20,114 nt of DNA from positions 1-20,114 of the forward strand of contig CAZIDL010000045.1 of the NCBI GenBank assembly GCA_964537825.1. The letters run 5' to 3'. Below the pieces are notes generated by a model. The model was not told the origin of the DNA and made no database searches. It saw nothing but the letters and a program-made list of their open reading frames with translations. The position numbers and the translations under genes were made by a program. Shown one piece after another: positions 7,708 to 15,131 of this stretch; positions within the stretch are counted from its first letter, which is position 1; each line of letters opens with the position of its first letter. This DNA is from CAZIDL01 sp964537825 (GTDB lineage: Bacteria > Bacteroidota > Bacteroidia > Flavobacteriales_D > CAYVSK01).

Positions 7708-8000
7708 GAGATGCGGATCTTTTCCGAACGGGGATAGGCACTGCAGGTAAGGATCACACCCTGCTCTTTCGAACCCTGGGAAAGCGCCGGTGAATCCTTC
7801 ATCTTCACTTCTCCTTCCAGAAGGATCGCGTTGCAGGCCAGACAGGTCCCGGTTTGGCAAGAAAAAGGCACCAATATGCCGTGCTCGAGCACCGCTCCGA
7901 GGATGGGTTCTTCCGGGTCGCCGGAAACCTCTTCAGTCCGCCCTTTGTAGATCACCTGGATGCGTACGGAGGGAGGGTTCGGGTCAGGCATCCCCTTCAT
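7695..8000 (-). CDS. Plant-type 2Fe-2S ferredoxin
   Basis: This small electron carrier of 101 residues has the plant/vertebrate ferredoxin cluster motif: Cys48, Cys53, Cys56 (FSCQTGTCLACNAIL) and Cys86 (ILTCSAYP). The preceding PILGAVLEHGILVPFSC is the standard lead-in helix and loop. It is a free-standing ferredoxin; no reductase or oxygenase domain is attached, so its partner is unknown. Two ATGs are possible: 8000 (overlap of 17 bases with the DUF2452 gene) or 7991 (overlap of 8 bases, M4 PDPNPP). I list the longer form; the shorter is equally plausible. Overlap with the DUF2452 gene indicates they are one transcript. The 3' end overlaps the convergent small gene by 13 bases. Confidence 0.93.
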   Translation of the reverse strand: MKGMPDPNPPSVRIQVIYKGRTEEVSGDPEEPILGAVLEHGILVPFSCQTGTCLACNAILLEGEVKMKDSPALSQGSKEQGVILTCSAYPRSEKIRISYDD

Positions 8001-8550
8001 CCCCTTGAAAGGGCATATCGTCGATATCGTCCGGATTGTCGAGAACCTTCCAGGTATGGTCGGCCAAGAGTTGTACCGCTGCCAGGTATTGGTTGAAGGG
8101 CATGGTCTTCCCCCAATCGTCCGGACCGATCATGGAGAGCACGTATTCTCCTTCTTTGCGTTCGTAGAGGTAGTAGGTGTGGCCGATCTGAGGTTCGAAG
8201 CTCGTGTCCGCGTCGTAGATCTTTTCGGAGATCTCAACCCGTTTCTGGATCTCGCTCGCCTGCTGAGCGAGGGTTTGCATTTGCTTTTTGATCTGTCCGA
8301 GTTGCTGCCCGGTCTGTTCCTGCATGGCGGCAACGGCCTTGCCCTTCACCTTGCTCTTATCGACCGGCTTGATGGACGCACTTCCTACGTGATGGCCGTA
8401 AGGAAGAAGGTGGGGGTTATCGGCCACCTTTTCAGGATCGATGGGGTTCTCTTTCTCTTCCCCTTGGTCGGTCCTGTTTTCTTCTTCCCTGTTCTGCCCT
8501 CCGGATTCCTCTTCTTCTTCGTTTTTCTTTTCTTCGTTGTTTTCGGCCAT
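7984..8550 (-). CDS. DUF2452 domain protein
   Basis: This 188-residue soluble protein has a highly acidic, low-complexity N-terminus (about residues 1-35, Glu-, Asn- and Gly-rich), then the DUF2452 core. Recognisable family signatures are NPHLLPYGHHVGSASIKP, MQEQTGQQLGQIKKQM, SEIQKRVEISEKIYDAD, IGHTYYLYE and LLADHTWKVLDN. The family is widespread in Bacteroidota and has no known function. The middle (residues 68-105) is predicted to be helical, perhaps coiled coil. I choose ATG 8548-8550, because a strong -7 box TATATTTG lies at 8572-8579; a longer reading from 8622 would begin upstream of that promoter. It overlaps the downstream ferredoxin gene, so a shared redox context is possible but unproven. 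Confidence 0.9.
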   Translation of the reverse strand: MAENNEEKKNEEEEESGGQNREEENRTDQGEEKENPIDPEKVADNPHLLPYGHHVGSASIKPVDKSKVKGKAVAAMQEQTGQQLGQIKKQMQTLAQQASEIQKRVEISEKIYDADTSFEPQIGHTYYLYERKEGEYVLSMIGPDDWGKTMPFNQYLAAVQLLADHTWKVLDNPDDIDDMPFQGDEGDA

Positions 8551-8571
8551 GGCCGTTATGCTCTTTTCCTG

Positions 8572-8579
8572 CAAATATA
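8572..8579 (-). promoter_or_regulatory. -7 box TATATTTG for the DUF2452-ferredoxin operon
   Basis: An exact match to the Bacteroidota TAnnTTTG -7 element on minus, ending 21 bases before the ATG at 8550. It fixes the start of the DUF2452 gene, since the longer reading frame would begin upstream of it. A -33 TTTG is not obvious. Confidence 0.6.
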
Positions 8580-8660
8580 AGAAGGATGGGATGAACTTAT
8601 AATGCTCCCATATCCTTGGCAAGGATCTTCGAGCGAGCGCGTTCCCCTTTTCATAAGCTT

Positions 8661-8668
8661 TATATTTG
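8661..8668 (+). promoter_or_regulatory. -7 box TATATTTG for the MORN-lipoprotein-S8 protease operon
   Basis: An exact TAnnTTTG match on plus. The first downstream ATG (8675) would be at or before the expected transcription start, so the ATG at 8693, which begins a proper signal peptide, is preferred. It is divergent from the DUF2452 promoter, and a palindrome ATCCTTGGCAAGGAT (8612-8626) lies between the two. Confidence 0.55.
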
Positions 8669-8692
8669 GGTGAAATGGTGTTATTCCCCGCG

Positions 8693-9571
8693 ATGAGGAT
8701 CTACAGGGGCTTTCCCTTCTTTTTCGTCCTTCTCTTTGCAGTTGGGGTGTCTGAAATTGCTGCTCAGGGAAAGATGATCTACAAAGGGGATACGGTCAAC
8801 GAATTCGATGCTTCCGGGGAAAAGCACGGAAAGTGGGTGCAGACCTTTCAGGGATCCAAGGATATCAAGTTCATCGGAAATTTCCATCACGGGACCCCGC
8901 GGGATACCTTCCGTTACTATTACCGGGATGGTACGCTCAAAGCCCTTAACATATTCGGCCCCGAAGGGAAACGATCCAAGGTCCGCACCTATCATCCGAG
9001 CGGCAAGCTTATGGCCAAGGGGCGTTACATCGATAAGAAGAAAGACAGCGTTTGGGCCTATTACGATGGGGAAGGAGTGTTGAGCGCTGTCCAGGAATTC
9101 GAAGAGGGGACCCGTAACGGGAAAGGGATCGTTTTTTATCGCGACGGGGATACGGCCCGGATCCGTCATTACAAGGACAGTGTGCTTCATGGCCCCTGGA
9201 AACAGTACTATAGCAACGGAAAATTGGAGGCGAAGGGGCGTTTTGAGGAAGGGCGACGAGCAGGCACGCTCGAGCGATATTATCCCAACGGGCAGCTCAA
9301 GTTCAAGGGACAACATGACGAAAAAGGTTTCCGGACCGGGGAATGGACTTGGTACGAAAAGAATGGGAAGGTGGAACGGTATGTGATCTATGAGCAAGGG
9401 AATGTCAAGAAAGTGCTTTCACCGGAGGGGGAAGTGATCCAAAAGGGGGAGGCGGCAGATACGATCAAGGCAGTGAAAAAGGGAAAGAAAGAACGTGAAG
9501 GGCCACGCCTTAAGCGAGGGGATCGCCCTTTTGAAAAAGAGCGCTCCGGTAAGGGGCGGCGTGGGCCATGA
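8693..9571 (+). CDS. Secreted MORN-repeat (YwqK-like) protein
   Basis: This 292-residue exported protein begins with a signal peptide (MRIYRGFPFFFVLLFAVGV, likely cleaved near IAAQ at residue 25). It then carries about seven MORN_2-type repeats from residue 30 to 236, such as YYSNGKLEAKGRFEEG, YYPNGQLKFKGQHDEKG and WTWYEKNGKVE, of the kind named YwqK/toxin-antitoxin in databases. These antiparallel strand units form an extended surface; in Bacteroidota they are mostly secreted or periplasmic proteins of unknown role, and the antitoxin label should not be taken literally. The last 40 residues are very rich in Lys and Arg. The stop overlaps the next gene's ATG (ATGA), so it is coupled to the lipoprotein. 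The alternative start at 8675 would add six residues before the signal peptide. Confidence 0.85.
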   Translation: MRIYRGFPFFFVLLFAVGVSEIAAQGKMIYKGDTVNEFDASGEKHGKWVQTFQGSKDIKFIGNFHHGTPRDTFRYYYRDGTLKALNIFGPEGKRSKVRTYHPSGKLMAKGRYIDKKKDSVWAYYDGEGVLSAVQEFEEGTRNGKGIVFYRDGDTARIRHYKDSVLHGPWKQYYSNGKLEAKGRFEEGRRAGTLERYYPNGQLKFKGQHDEKGFRTGEWTWYEKNGKVERYVIYEQGNVKKVLSPEGEVIQKGEAADTIKAVKKGKKEREGPRLKRGDRPFEKERSGKGRRGP

Positions 9572-10251
9572 AGGATCGCATTCTGCCTTTTATAGCGTTA
9601 GCTGTGCTGGCCTTCTTTTTGCTTCCCTCTTGTGAAAAGGACGGAGAAGCTCCGAAAGGTCCTTATCTCGACTATTTTCCTGTAGAACCCGGGCACTCGG
9701 TCACCTATGAGGTCGATTCGATCTTTCACGATTCAGCTCTGGAAGAGCACGATACATCTCATTATTTGATCCGGGAGGCTATCACCCGGACCTTTGTGGA
9801 TGGGGAAGGGCGTACCAGCTATCGGATAGAACGTTCCAGAAAGGAGCTAGCTTCAGGCCAATGGCGTGTCGAGGATGTTTGGGTGGCCAACCGTAGCAAG
9901 GAGCGAGCAGAGAAAGTTGAAGAGAACAGGCGCTTTATCAAATTGAGCTTTCCTGTTTCCGAGGATGCTAGATGGAACGGGAATGCTTACAACGATCTCA
10001 AAGAGCAGGATTACGAGTATAAAGACGTGCATGAGCCGATGGTAGTGAAAGGCCATTCCCTCGACAGCACGGTAAAGGTCGTTCAGAAGGACGTGAGCAA
10101 TCTCATCGAAGAGAAGTTCGTTCAGGAGACCTATGCAAAAGGGATCGGAATGGTCGAAAAGGAGGCCGTTCTGCTCGAGACCTATACGAACGGGGATATT
10201 CGGAAGGGGAGCGAACTCTACATGCGGATGATCGATCACAGTTCACCATGA
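9568..10251 (+). CDS. Lipoprotein of unknown function
   Basis: This 227-residue protein has a type II signal peptide: MKDRILPFIALAVLAFFLL, then the lipobox LPSC with Cys22, followed by EKDGE. The charged residues after the cysteine fit the surface-export type signal known in Bacteroidota lipoproteins, although that is inference. The remaining sequence is rich in short beta segments (PVEPGHSVTYEVDSIFHD near residues 38-55; SYRIERSRK; FIKLSFPV; IGMVEKEAVLLETY) with no motif I can name. The DYFPVEPGHSVTYEVDS opening is seen in other flavobacterial lipoproteins that I cannot assign. It is sandwiched between the MORN protein and the S8 protease with 4-base ATGA overlaps on both sides, so the three products are probably made in fixed ratio and act on the same surface process. 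Confidence 0.85.
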   Translation: MKDRILPFIALAVLAFFLLPSCEKDGEAPKGPYLDYFPVEPGHSVTYEVDSIFHDSALEEHDTSHYLIREAITRTFVDGEGRTSYRIERSRKELASGQWRVEDVWVANRSKERAEKVEENRRFIKLSFPVSEDARWNGNAYNDLKEQDYEYKDVHEPMVVKGHSLDSTVKVVQKDVSNLIEEKFVQETYAKGIGMVEKEAVLLETYTNGDIRKGSELYMRMIDHSSP

Positions 10252-11939
10252 CCCCTTCACCCTTCCTTCGCATTTCCTTCTTCTTAGGTGCTCTTCTTTT
10301 TTGCGCTTCGCTCTTGGCTCAGGAGGACAAGTATTGGGTGCGCTTCACGGACAAGAGCGGCACCCCTTATAGCGTGGAAGAACCGCTCGAATTCTTGTCC
10401 GAAGCGGCTGTTGAACGAAGGAAAAAGCAAGGTGTTCCGATCGATCGGGAAGACCTTCCTGTCGATCCTTCCTATCGCGATAGCATCCTTGCTCATCCTT
10501 CGGTGGAGTTGCTCCATAGCTCTCGATGGTTCAATGCTATAACGGTTCATTGCCCGGATAGCGTTCATATGGACACGGTCTCTGACCTGGGCTTCGTAAA
10601 GGGGAGCCGGAAGGTTAAAAGCTTTGGGGTCGCGGACCTTGATGGAGCTGGAAAAAAAGAGCTTGTAGCAAGAGAAAGGGAAAAGAGCATGCGCAAGACC
10701 GGGCAAAAAAAAGGTCCCGGAGCCGCCAGCAGGCAGTTGAGCATGATGGGTCTCGATCATCTTCATGCGCTCGGATATAAGGGTGAAGGCATCCGCATTG
10801 CAGTGCTCGACGCGGGTTTCCCGGGGGTTAAAGACATGAAGGGGTTTGCTGATCTCTTTGAAGAAGCTCGCTATATCGGGGGTCTCGATGCGGTAGAAGG
10901 GGATGGATCTCCTTTCCATGCCCACCCTCACGGGCGTTCGGTACTTTCCATTCTAGCAGGTCAAAAGAAAGGGCTTTATCGGGGATCTGCTGTCGATGCC
11001 TCTTATATCCTGTGCAGGACGGAAAATGCTTCTTCTGAACATCGGGTGGAGGAGCACAATTGGGTCGCGGCCGCTGAATTCGCGGACAGTGCAGGCGCGG
11101 ATATCCTTACGACCTCCCTGGGCTATACCATTTTCGATGACAGCAGTGATAGCTACGACAAGGATGATATGGACGGCAATACGGCTATGATAACCAGAGG
11201 GGCGGATATCGCTGCTTCAAAGGGGATCTTGGTCGTTAACAGTGCAGGGAATTACGGAGCCTCCTCTTGGGGCATCGTTGGGGCACCAGCTGACGGAGAT
11301 CGTGTGATGGCGGTCGGTTCGGTCGATAGCAATAGCGCTTTGAGCGATTTCAGTTCAAGGGGGCCAACATCCGATGGTCGGATCAAGCCGGAGCTTTTGG
11401 CGATGGGAGAGGGAACGGCCTATTTGGGAGGGGATGGAGCCGTTTATCGGGGCAATGGCACCTCCTTTTCCGCTCCGCTTATCAGTGGTGGGGCAGCTTG
11501 TCTCTGGAGTGCTCATCCGGACCTTTCAGCGATGGAGCTTTTCGATCTTATGCTTGAGAACGCCTCTCAATATTCCCAACCTGATAATGAGCGGGGATAT
11601 GGGGTTCCGGACCTGTATTCAGCTTATCTGGAAGAAAAAGGCCTGAGCAAAGCTGAAGGCGGTAAAAGGCGATTGCTACGGGTAGCTCCGAACCCCTTCT
11701 CCGAACACGTGGAAGTCCATTTTTTCTCCGGCTCTTCCAAGGAGGTCAGCTTTGCCTGGTACGATGTCATGGGGCGGCAACTTTCCCAAGAGGAACATGC
11801 GGTCGACCCTTATCATCACCATGAGTTTCGCCTCCAAGCCCCTGATAAGAAGGGAGTTGGTGCGATCTATCTTTTGAGGGTACGGTGGAAGAACGGTCCT
11901 GTAAGGACCCGGCGTATCCTCCGTGAAGAGAAAGACTGA
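10248..11939 (+). CDS. Subtilisin-like S8 protease with T9SS sorting domain
   Basis: This 563-residue secreted serine protease has a signal peptide at 1-24 (SLLAQ), a pro-region to about residue 160, and an S8 catalytic domain. The triad is Asp188 (IAVLDAGF), His228 (HPHGRSVLS) and Ser406 (NGTSFSAPL), with oxyanion Asn335 (NSAGNYG). The usual His-Gly-Thr is His-Gly-Arg here. A Lys/Arg-rich stretch at about 135-156 just before the domain may be the maturation site. Residues from about 477 form a type A T9SS sorting domain: VAPNPF, WYDVMGRQL, YLLRVRWK and a terminal RTRRILREEKD. The T9SS would export it through the outer membrane and attach it to the surface or release it. The start overlaps the lipoprotein stop (ATGA), closing a three-gene unit. 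Confidence 0.95.
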   Translation: MTPSPFLRISFFLGALLFCASLLAQEDKYWVRFTDKSGTPYSVEEPLEFLSEAAVERRKKQGVPIDREDLPVDPSYRDSILAHPSVELLHSSRWFNAITVHCPDSVHMDTVSDLGFVKGSRKVKSFGVADLDGAGKKELVAREREKSMRKTGQKKGPGAASRQLSMMGLDHLHALGYKGEGIRIAVLDAGFPGVKDMKGFADLFEEARYIGGLDAVEGDGSPFHAHPHGRSVLSILAGQKKGLYRGSAVDASYILCRTENASSEHRVEEHNWVAAAEFADSAGADILTTSLGYTIFDDSSDSYDKDDMDGNTAMITRGADIAASKGILVVNSAGNYGASSWGIVGAPADGDRVMAVGSVDSNSALSDFSSRGPTSDGRIKPELLAMGEGTAYLGGDGAVYRGNGTSFSAPLISGGAACLWSAHPDLSAMELFDLMLENASQYSQPDNERGYGVPDLYSAYLEEKGLSKAEGGKRRLLRVAPNPFSEHVEVHFFSGSSKEVSFAWYDVMGRQLSQEEHAVDPYHHHEFRLQAPDKKGVGAIYLLRVRWKNGPVRTRRILREEKD

Positions 11940-12305
11940 TACGACCTTTTTACAAAAGTCTTAAGGAGGATCATCCAATATTTTCATCGGGCCTATTAGA
12001 AATTTCATTAAAGCTCGAACCGATCGGGCCCGCTTTTGTTATAATGGAGGGAACGATCGCGTCGGATCCTTTTCTTTTTTAGGAGCTAATAAATATGACC
12101 TATTCAAGGAATTTTTCGATGGATCTTCGAAGTATTGATATCTAGATTCCTCTTTTTTAGTAGATTGAGTGTTTTTGATTCGGGTTTTGGACCGATCGCT
12201 CGATCATCGATTCTTGAGACGGCGCCAGAATTTTGCAAAAATCTCATACAAAGCTATAAAAAGAGGTTAAGAAGGAGTTCATAACAGAGTATATTTGCAC
12301 TTGCC
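11940..12305. other. AT-rich stretch without a convincing gene
   Basis: These 366 bases are clearly richer in A and T than the surrounding coding DNA and contain many stops in all frames. CTTTTTACAAAAG just after the protease stop is a weak hairpin. A 16-codon frame at 12095-12145 (MTYSRNFSMDLRSIDI) follows AGGAG at 12081-12085, but nothing else supports it. GATCG-containing motifs recur (for example ACCGATCGGGCC, GGACCGATCGCTCGATC). The segment ends in the XRE promoter. A small RNA could be encoded here, but I see no definite one. Confidence 0.4.
12290..12297 (+). promoter_or_regulatory. -7 box TATATTTG of the XRE gene (near-leaderless)
   Basis: An exact TAnnTTTG match whose last base is only 8 bases before the ATG at 12306. 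If transcription begins about 5-8 bases after the box, the mRNA would have almost no leader. Confidence 0.6.
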
Positions 12306-12674
12306 ATGAAGCAGATCCTAAAGAATATCCGTAGCCTGCGTGAGTTAAGGGGCTATAGTCAAGAGTATCTCGCTGATAAGCTCAGCATCACTCAATCCAG
12401 CTACGCTCGTTTCGAGAACGGAGCTAAGAAGACTGATTTTGCACTGCTTGAAAAAGTAGCGGACGTTTTTGAGGTCGATGTGTGTTCCATTATACATTTC
12501 CATGAGCAGAATGGAGATGGAGGTGGAGGGCTTTTGGCAACGAAGGACAAGGATGTGAAGCAGCTTAAAGAGCGTGTGAAGTACCTAGAGCGCCTTAACG
12601 AACAGTTGACGAAGCAACTGAAGGATAAGGAAGAGATCATCACCCTTTTGAAAGGGCAGAAGAGCGAGGCCTGA
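12306..12674 (+). CDS. XRE-family regulator with C-terminal coiled coil
   Basis: This 122-residue DNA-binding protein has a Cro/C1-type helix-turn-helix at residues about 5-62 (LRELRGYSQEYLADKLSI, then QSSYARFENGAKK), the classic five-helix XRE domain. A short Gly-rich linker (GDGGGG at 70-75) leads to a Lys/Glu/Leu-rich coiled coil at about 80-117 (VKQLKERVKYLERLNEQL), which probably mediates dimerisation. Proteins with this layout are common single regulators in Bacteroidota, and their targets are usually unknown. It lies alone, with AT-rich DNA upstream and 222 bases before ftsH. A palindrome ACGATAACTATCGT follows its stop at once (12675-12688). Start ATG 12306 is set by the -7 box. A regulatory link to ftsH is only suggested by position. 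Confidence 0.92.
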   Translation: MKQILKNIRSLRELRGYSQEYLADKLSITQSSYARFENGAKKTDFALLEKVADVFEVDVCSIIHFHEQNGDGGGGLLATKDKDVKQLKERVKYLERLNEQLTKQLKDKEEIITLLKGQKSEA

Positions 12675-12688
12675 ACGATAACTATCGT
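12675..12688. repeat. Palindrome ACGATAACTATCGT after the XRE stop
   Basis: Six-base arms ACGATA and TATCGT flank AC, starting with the base after the TGA. As RNA it can form a 5-base-pair stem with a 4-base loop, too weak for a terminator and lacking a T run. It may be an operator-like site or chance. Confidence 0.25.
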
Positions 12689-12896
12689 GCTGGCTTGTGC
12701 GGGTCCATCCTTTCCTTGATCCCTCTCCTGATCTTGATCGGGTGATGTGACCGAAGCTTTTCCCTCTTATGGCCCCCTCCAGATGGATCACCGGGGTTTT
12801 GCATTAAGATGATCCGGGTCTTTTATCCTTCTTCCCCGAACTATTCCGCTTCCTTTGTTGTAGAAAGGATACGTAATCCGAAGTAGATAACTATAC

Positions 12897-15023
12897 ATGG
12901 AAGATCGATCCCAAGGCGGGAAGGAAGGTAAGGATCAGGGATCCGGAATGAACTTGCCGCAAAAGCCCAATTGGTTCCTTATCGTCCTCTTCCTCATCCT
13001 GGGAGGTTTTTTGATCCTATCCGGGACGAGTGGTCTCAAGGAGACCGATTGGCAGCAATTCGAAAAGGAATACCTGAGCAAAGGGAAGGTCGAGCGCATT
13101 GTCGTTGTCAATCGGGAGCGAGCTGAGATCTACCTTAGCGAGGAAGCGGTCAAGGAAAATAAGGACATTCCGGAAAAGGATATGTGGGGACGCAAGAACG
13201 AAGGCCCCCATGCCTTCTTCAACATCGGTTCCGTCGAGACCTTTGAAGACAAGCTGAACCGGGCAGAAGAAAAGTACGCCGACATCCAGCAGGAGGTGTC
13301 CGTTAGCTATGAGAAGCGCAAGAACTGGATCCGTGACATCCTGATATGGTTGCTTCCTTTCGCTCTTATCATCGGGCTTTGGGTCTTCATCATGCGAAGG
13401 GTACAAAAAGGAGGGGGTGGAGGTCCAGGAAGCTCCATTCTGAACATCGGGAAGTCCAAGGCCAAGGTCTACGAAAAGGGAGATAAGACCGAGGTCACCT
13501 TCAAGGATGTAGCGGGTTTGGATGAACCAAAGACCGAGATCCAGGAGGTGGTCGACTTCCTTAAGAACCCCGACAAGTACAGTAAGCTAGGAGCAAGGAT
13601 CCCCAAAGGAGTCCTTATGGTCGGTCCGCCTGGGACCGGAAAGACGCTCATGGGAAAGGCGGTTGCTGGAGAGGCCGACGTTCCCTTCTTTTCCCTTTCG
13701 GGTTCTGATTTCGTTGAAATGTTCGTAGGGGTTGGTTCTGCTCGGGTTCGTGATATGTTCTCTAAAGCAAAGGAAAAGGCGCCCTGCATCATCTTCATCG
13801 ATGAGATCGACGCGATCGGTAGGACCCGCGGCACCTCTCGTTCCATGCAATCGAACGATGAGCGGGAGTCGACCTTGAACCAGCTCCTCCAGGAAATGGA
13901 CGGGTTCGATACCAATTCCGGTATTATCGTGCTCGCTGCTACCAACCGTGCCGATGTTCTGGACGGTGCTCTCCTCCGCCCCGGGCGCTTCGATCGGCAC
14001 ATCCATCTCGAACTTCCGAACCTGAACGAAAGGGAGGCGATCTTCAAAGTGCACATGAAACCGCTCCATCTAAAAGGCGATGTGGATACGCACCTTTTGG
14101 CCTCCCAGACCGCGGGATTCTCCGGAGCGGATATCGCCAACGTATGCAACGAGGCAGCCTTGATCGCGGCACGGAACAAAAAGGAAGCCGTGGAAATGGA
14201 GGACTTCGTGAATGCGATGGACCGTGTGATCGCGGGAATGGAGCGAAAAGGGAAAGTTATATCCGACGAGGAGAAAAAGGTCATCGCTTTTCACGAAGCC
14301 GGCCATGCCGTGATCAGTTGGTTGCTCGAAAAGGTTGACCCCCTCGTGAAGGTCAGCATTGTTCCACGGGGGCGATCTCTGGGATCCAACTGGTATCTCC
14401 CCCGCGAGAATCAAATACGGAAGGAAAGCGAGTTCACGCAACAGATGTGTGCCGCTCTGGGCGGGCGCGCTGCTGAGGACGTCTTTTTCGGAGAGGTGTC
14501 TTCCGGAGCCCTTAATGACCTCGAAAAGGTCACCAAGCAAGCCTATACAATGGTCGCAATGTACGGCCTTAGCGATAAGCTAGGTAATATCAGCTATCAC
14601 GATTCCACCGGTGATTACAGCAATAGCCTGCAGAAACCCTATAGTGAGGCGACAGGTGAGATCATCGATCAGGAAGTCCGCGGTTTGGTCGATGAGGCAT
14701 ACGCTGAGGCCCTGCGGATCATTCGTGAGCATCAAGAAGACCTTCGTAAGATAGCTGAACTCCTTATCGAGAAAGAAGTGATCTTCGGTGAAGATCTCGA
14801 GAAGGTCCTGGGAAAACGGCCCGAACAAAAAAGGCAGGATGAAGAGGCTGAGCTTGAGAAAAAAGCGGAGTCCACCGTGAAAGCCGCCCAATCCAAGAAT
14901 GTGTCAGAGCATGGGTCTGAAGGAGGGGATGATCGAAAGGATGGGAAAGAGGTTGAGCCTGGGAGGGAGCCAAGTGAAAGCACTGAAGAAGGAGAAGGTG
15001 CGAATAAAGGGAAAAGCGATTAA
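12897..15023 (+). CDS. ftsH: ATP-dependent zinc metalloprotease FtsH
   Basis: This 708-residue membrane-anchored AAA+ protease degrades damaged membrane proteins and selected cytosolic regulators. There are two membrane segments at about 26-44 and 146-166 enclosing a periplasmic domain. Key motifs are Walker A GPPGTGKT (243-250), pore FVG (276-278), Walker B IIFIDEIDAIG (298-308), the second region of homology ending RPGRFDR (361-367), zinc-binding HEAGH (466-470) and a third zinc ligand Asp541. The segment RGRSLGSNWYLPRE is the Bacteroidota form of the usual LG-AQYLP stretch. The last 65 residues are an acidic, Lys/Glu/Ser-rich tail beyond the family core. ATG 12897 is used; Met18 is an alternative just before the first helix. 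It lies between the XRE regulator and the HU-like/SPOR gene on the same strand. Confidence 0.98.
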   Translation: MEDRSQGGKEGKDQGSGMNLPQKPNWFLIVLFLILGGFLILSGTSGLKETDWQQFEKEYLSKGKVERIVVVNRERAEIYLSEEAVKENKDIPEKDMWGRKNEGPHAFFNIGSVETFEDKLNRAEEKYADIQQEVSVSYEKRKNWIRDILIWLLPFALIIGLWVFIMRRVQKGGGGGPGSSILNIGKSKAKVYEKGDKTEVTFKDVAGLDEPKTEIQEVVDFLKNPDKYSKLGARIPKGVLMVGPPGTGKTLMGKAVAGEADVPFFSLSGSDFVEMFVGVGSARVRDMFSKAKEKAPCIIFIDEIDAIGRTRGTSRSMQSNDERESTLNQLLQEMDGFDTNSGIIVLAATNRADVLDGALLRPGRFDRHIHLELPNLNEREAIFKVHMKPLHLKGDVDTHLLASQTAGFSGADIANVCNEAALIAARNKKEAVEMEDFVNAMDRVIAGMERKGKVISDEEKKVIAFHEAGHAVISWLLEKVDPLVKVSIVPRGRSLGSNWYLPRENQIRKESEFTQQMCAALGGRAAEDVFFGEVSSGALNDLEKVTKQAYTMVAMYGLSDKLGNISYHDSTGDYSNSLQKPYSEATGEIIDQEVRGLVDEAYAEALRIIREHQEDLRKIAELLIEKEVIFGEDLEKVLGKRPEQKRQDEEAELEKKAESTVKAAQSKNVSEHGSEGGDDRKDGKEVEPGREPSESTEEGEGANKGKSD

Positions 15024-15028
15024 CGCCT

Positions 15029-15041
15029 GGCCGATACGGCC
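15029..15041 (+). terminator. Possible weak hairpin downstream of ftsH
   Basis: GGCCG-ATA-CGGCC forms a perfect 5-base-pair stem 5 bases after the ftsH stop, but the following bases (CCGATCTTTCC) lack a continuous T run. It could attenuate read-through into the HU-like/SPOR gene. Confidence 0.3.
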
Positions 15042-15131
15042 CCGATCTTTCCTTATCGTTTAAGCGAATCCCCTCTCGTTCATCCCTGCGGATCTCCTAT
15101 TTTTAAAGCAGCTATAAAAGCGGTGCTTCAA

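Noticed and set aside
8693..9571. YwqK antitoxin of a toxin-antitoxin system
   Set aside because: The protein has a signal peptide and no toxin gene is adjacent; the antitoxin name in databases comes only from the MORN-type repeat family.
12095..12145. 16-codon gene with an AGGAG upstream
   Set aside because: It is too short to judge, and Shine-Dalgarno sequences are otherwise rare in the window; kept only as a remark on the gap.
12785..12825. Terminator after the XRE gene
   Set aside because: GGATCA and TGATCC (12785-12790, 12810-12815) can pair, followed by GGGTCTTTTA, but the 19-base loop and short stem make it unconvincing.
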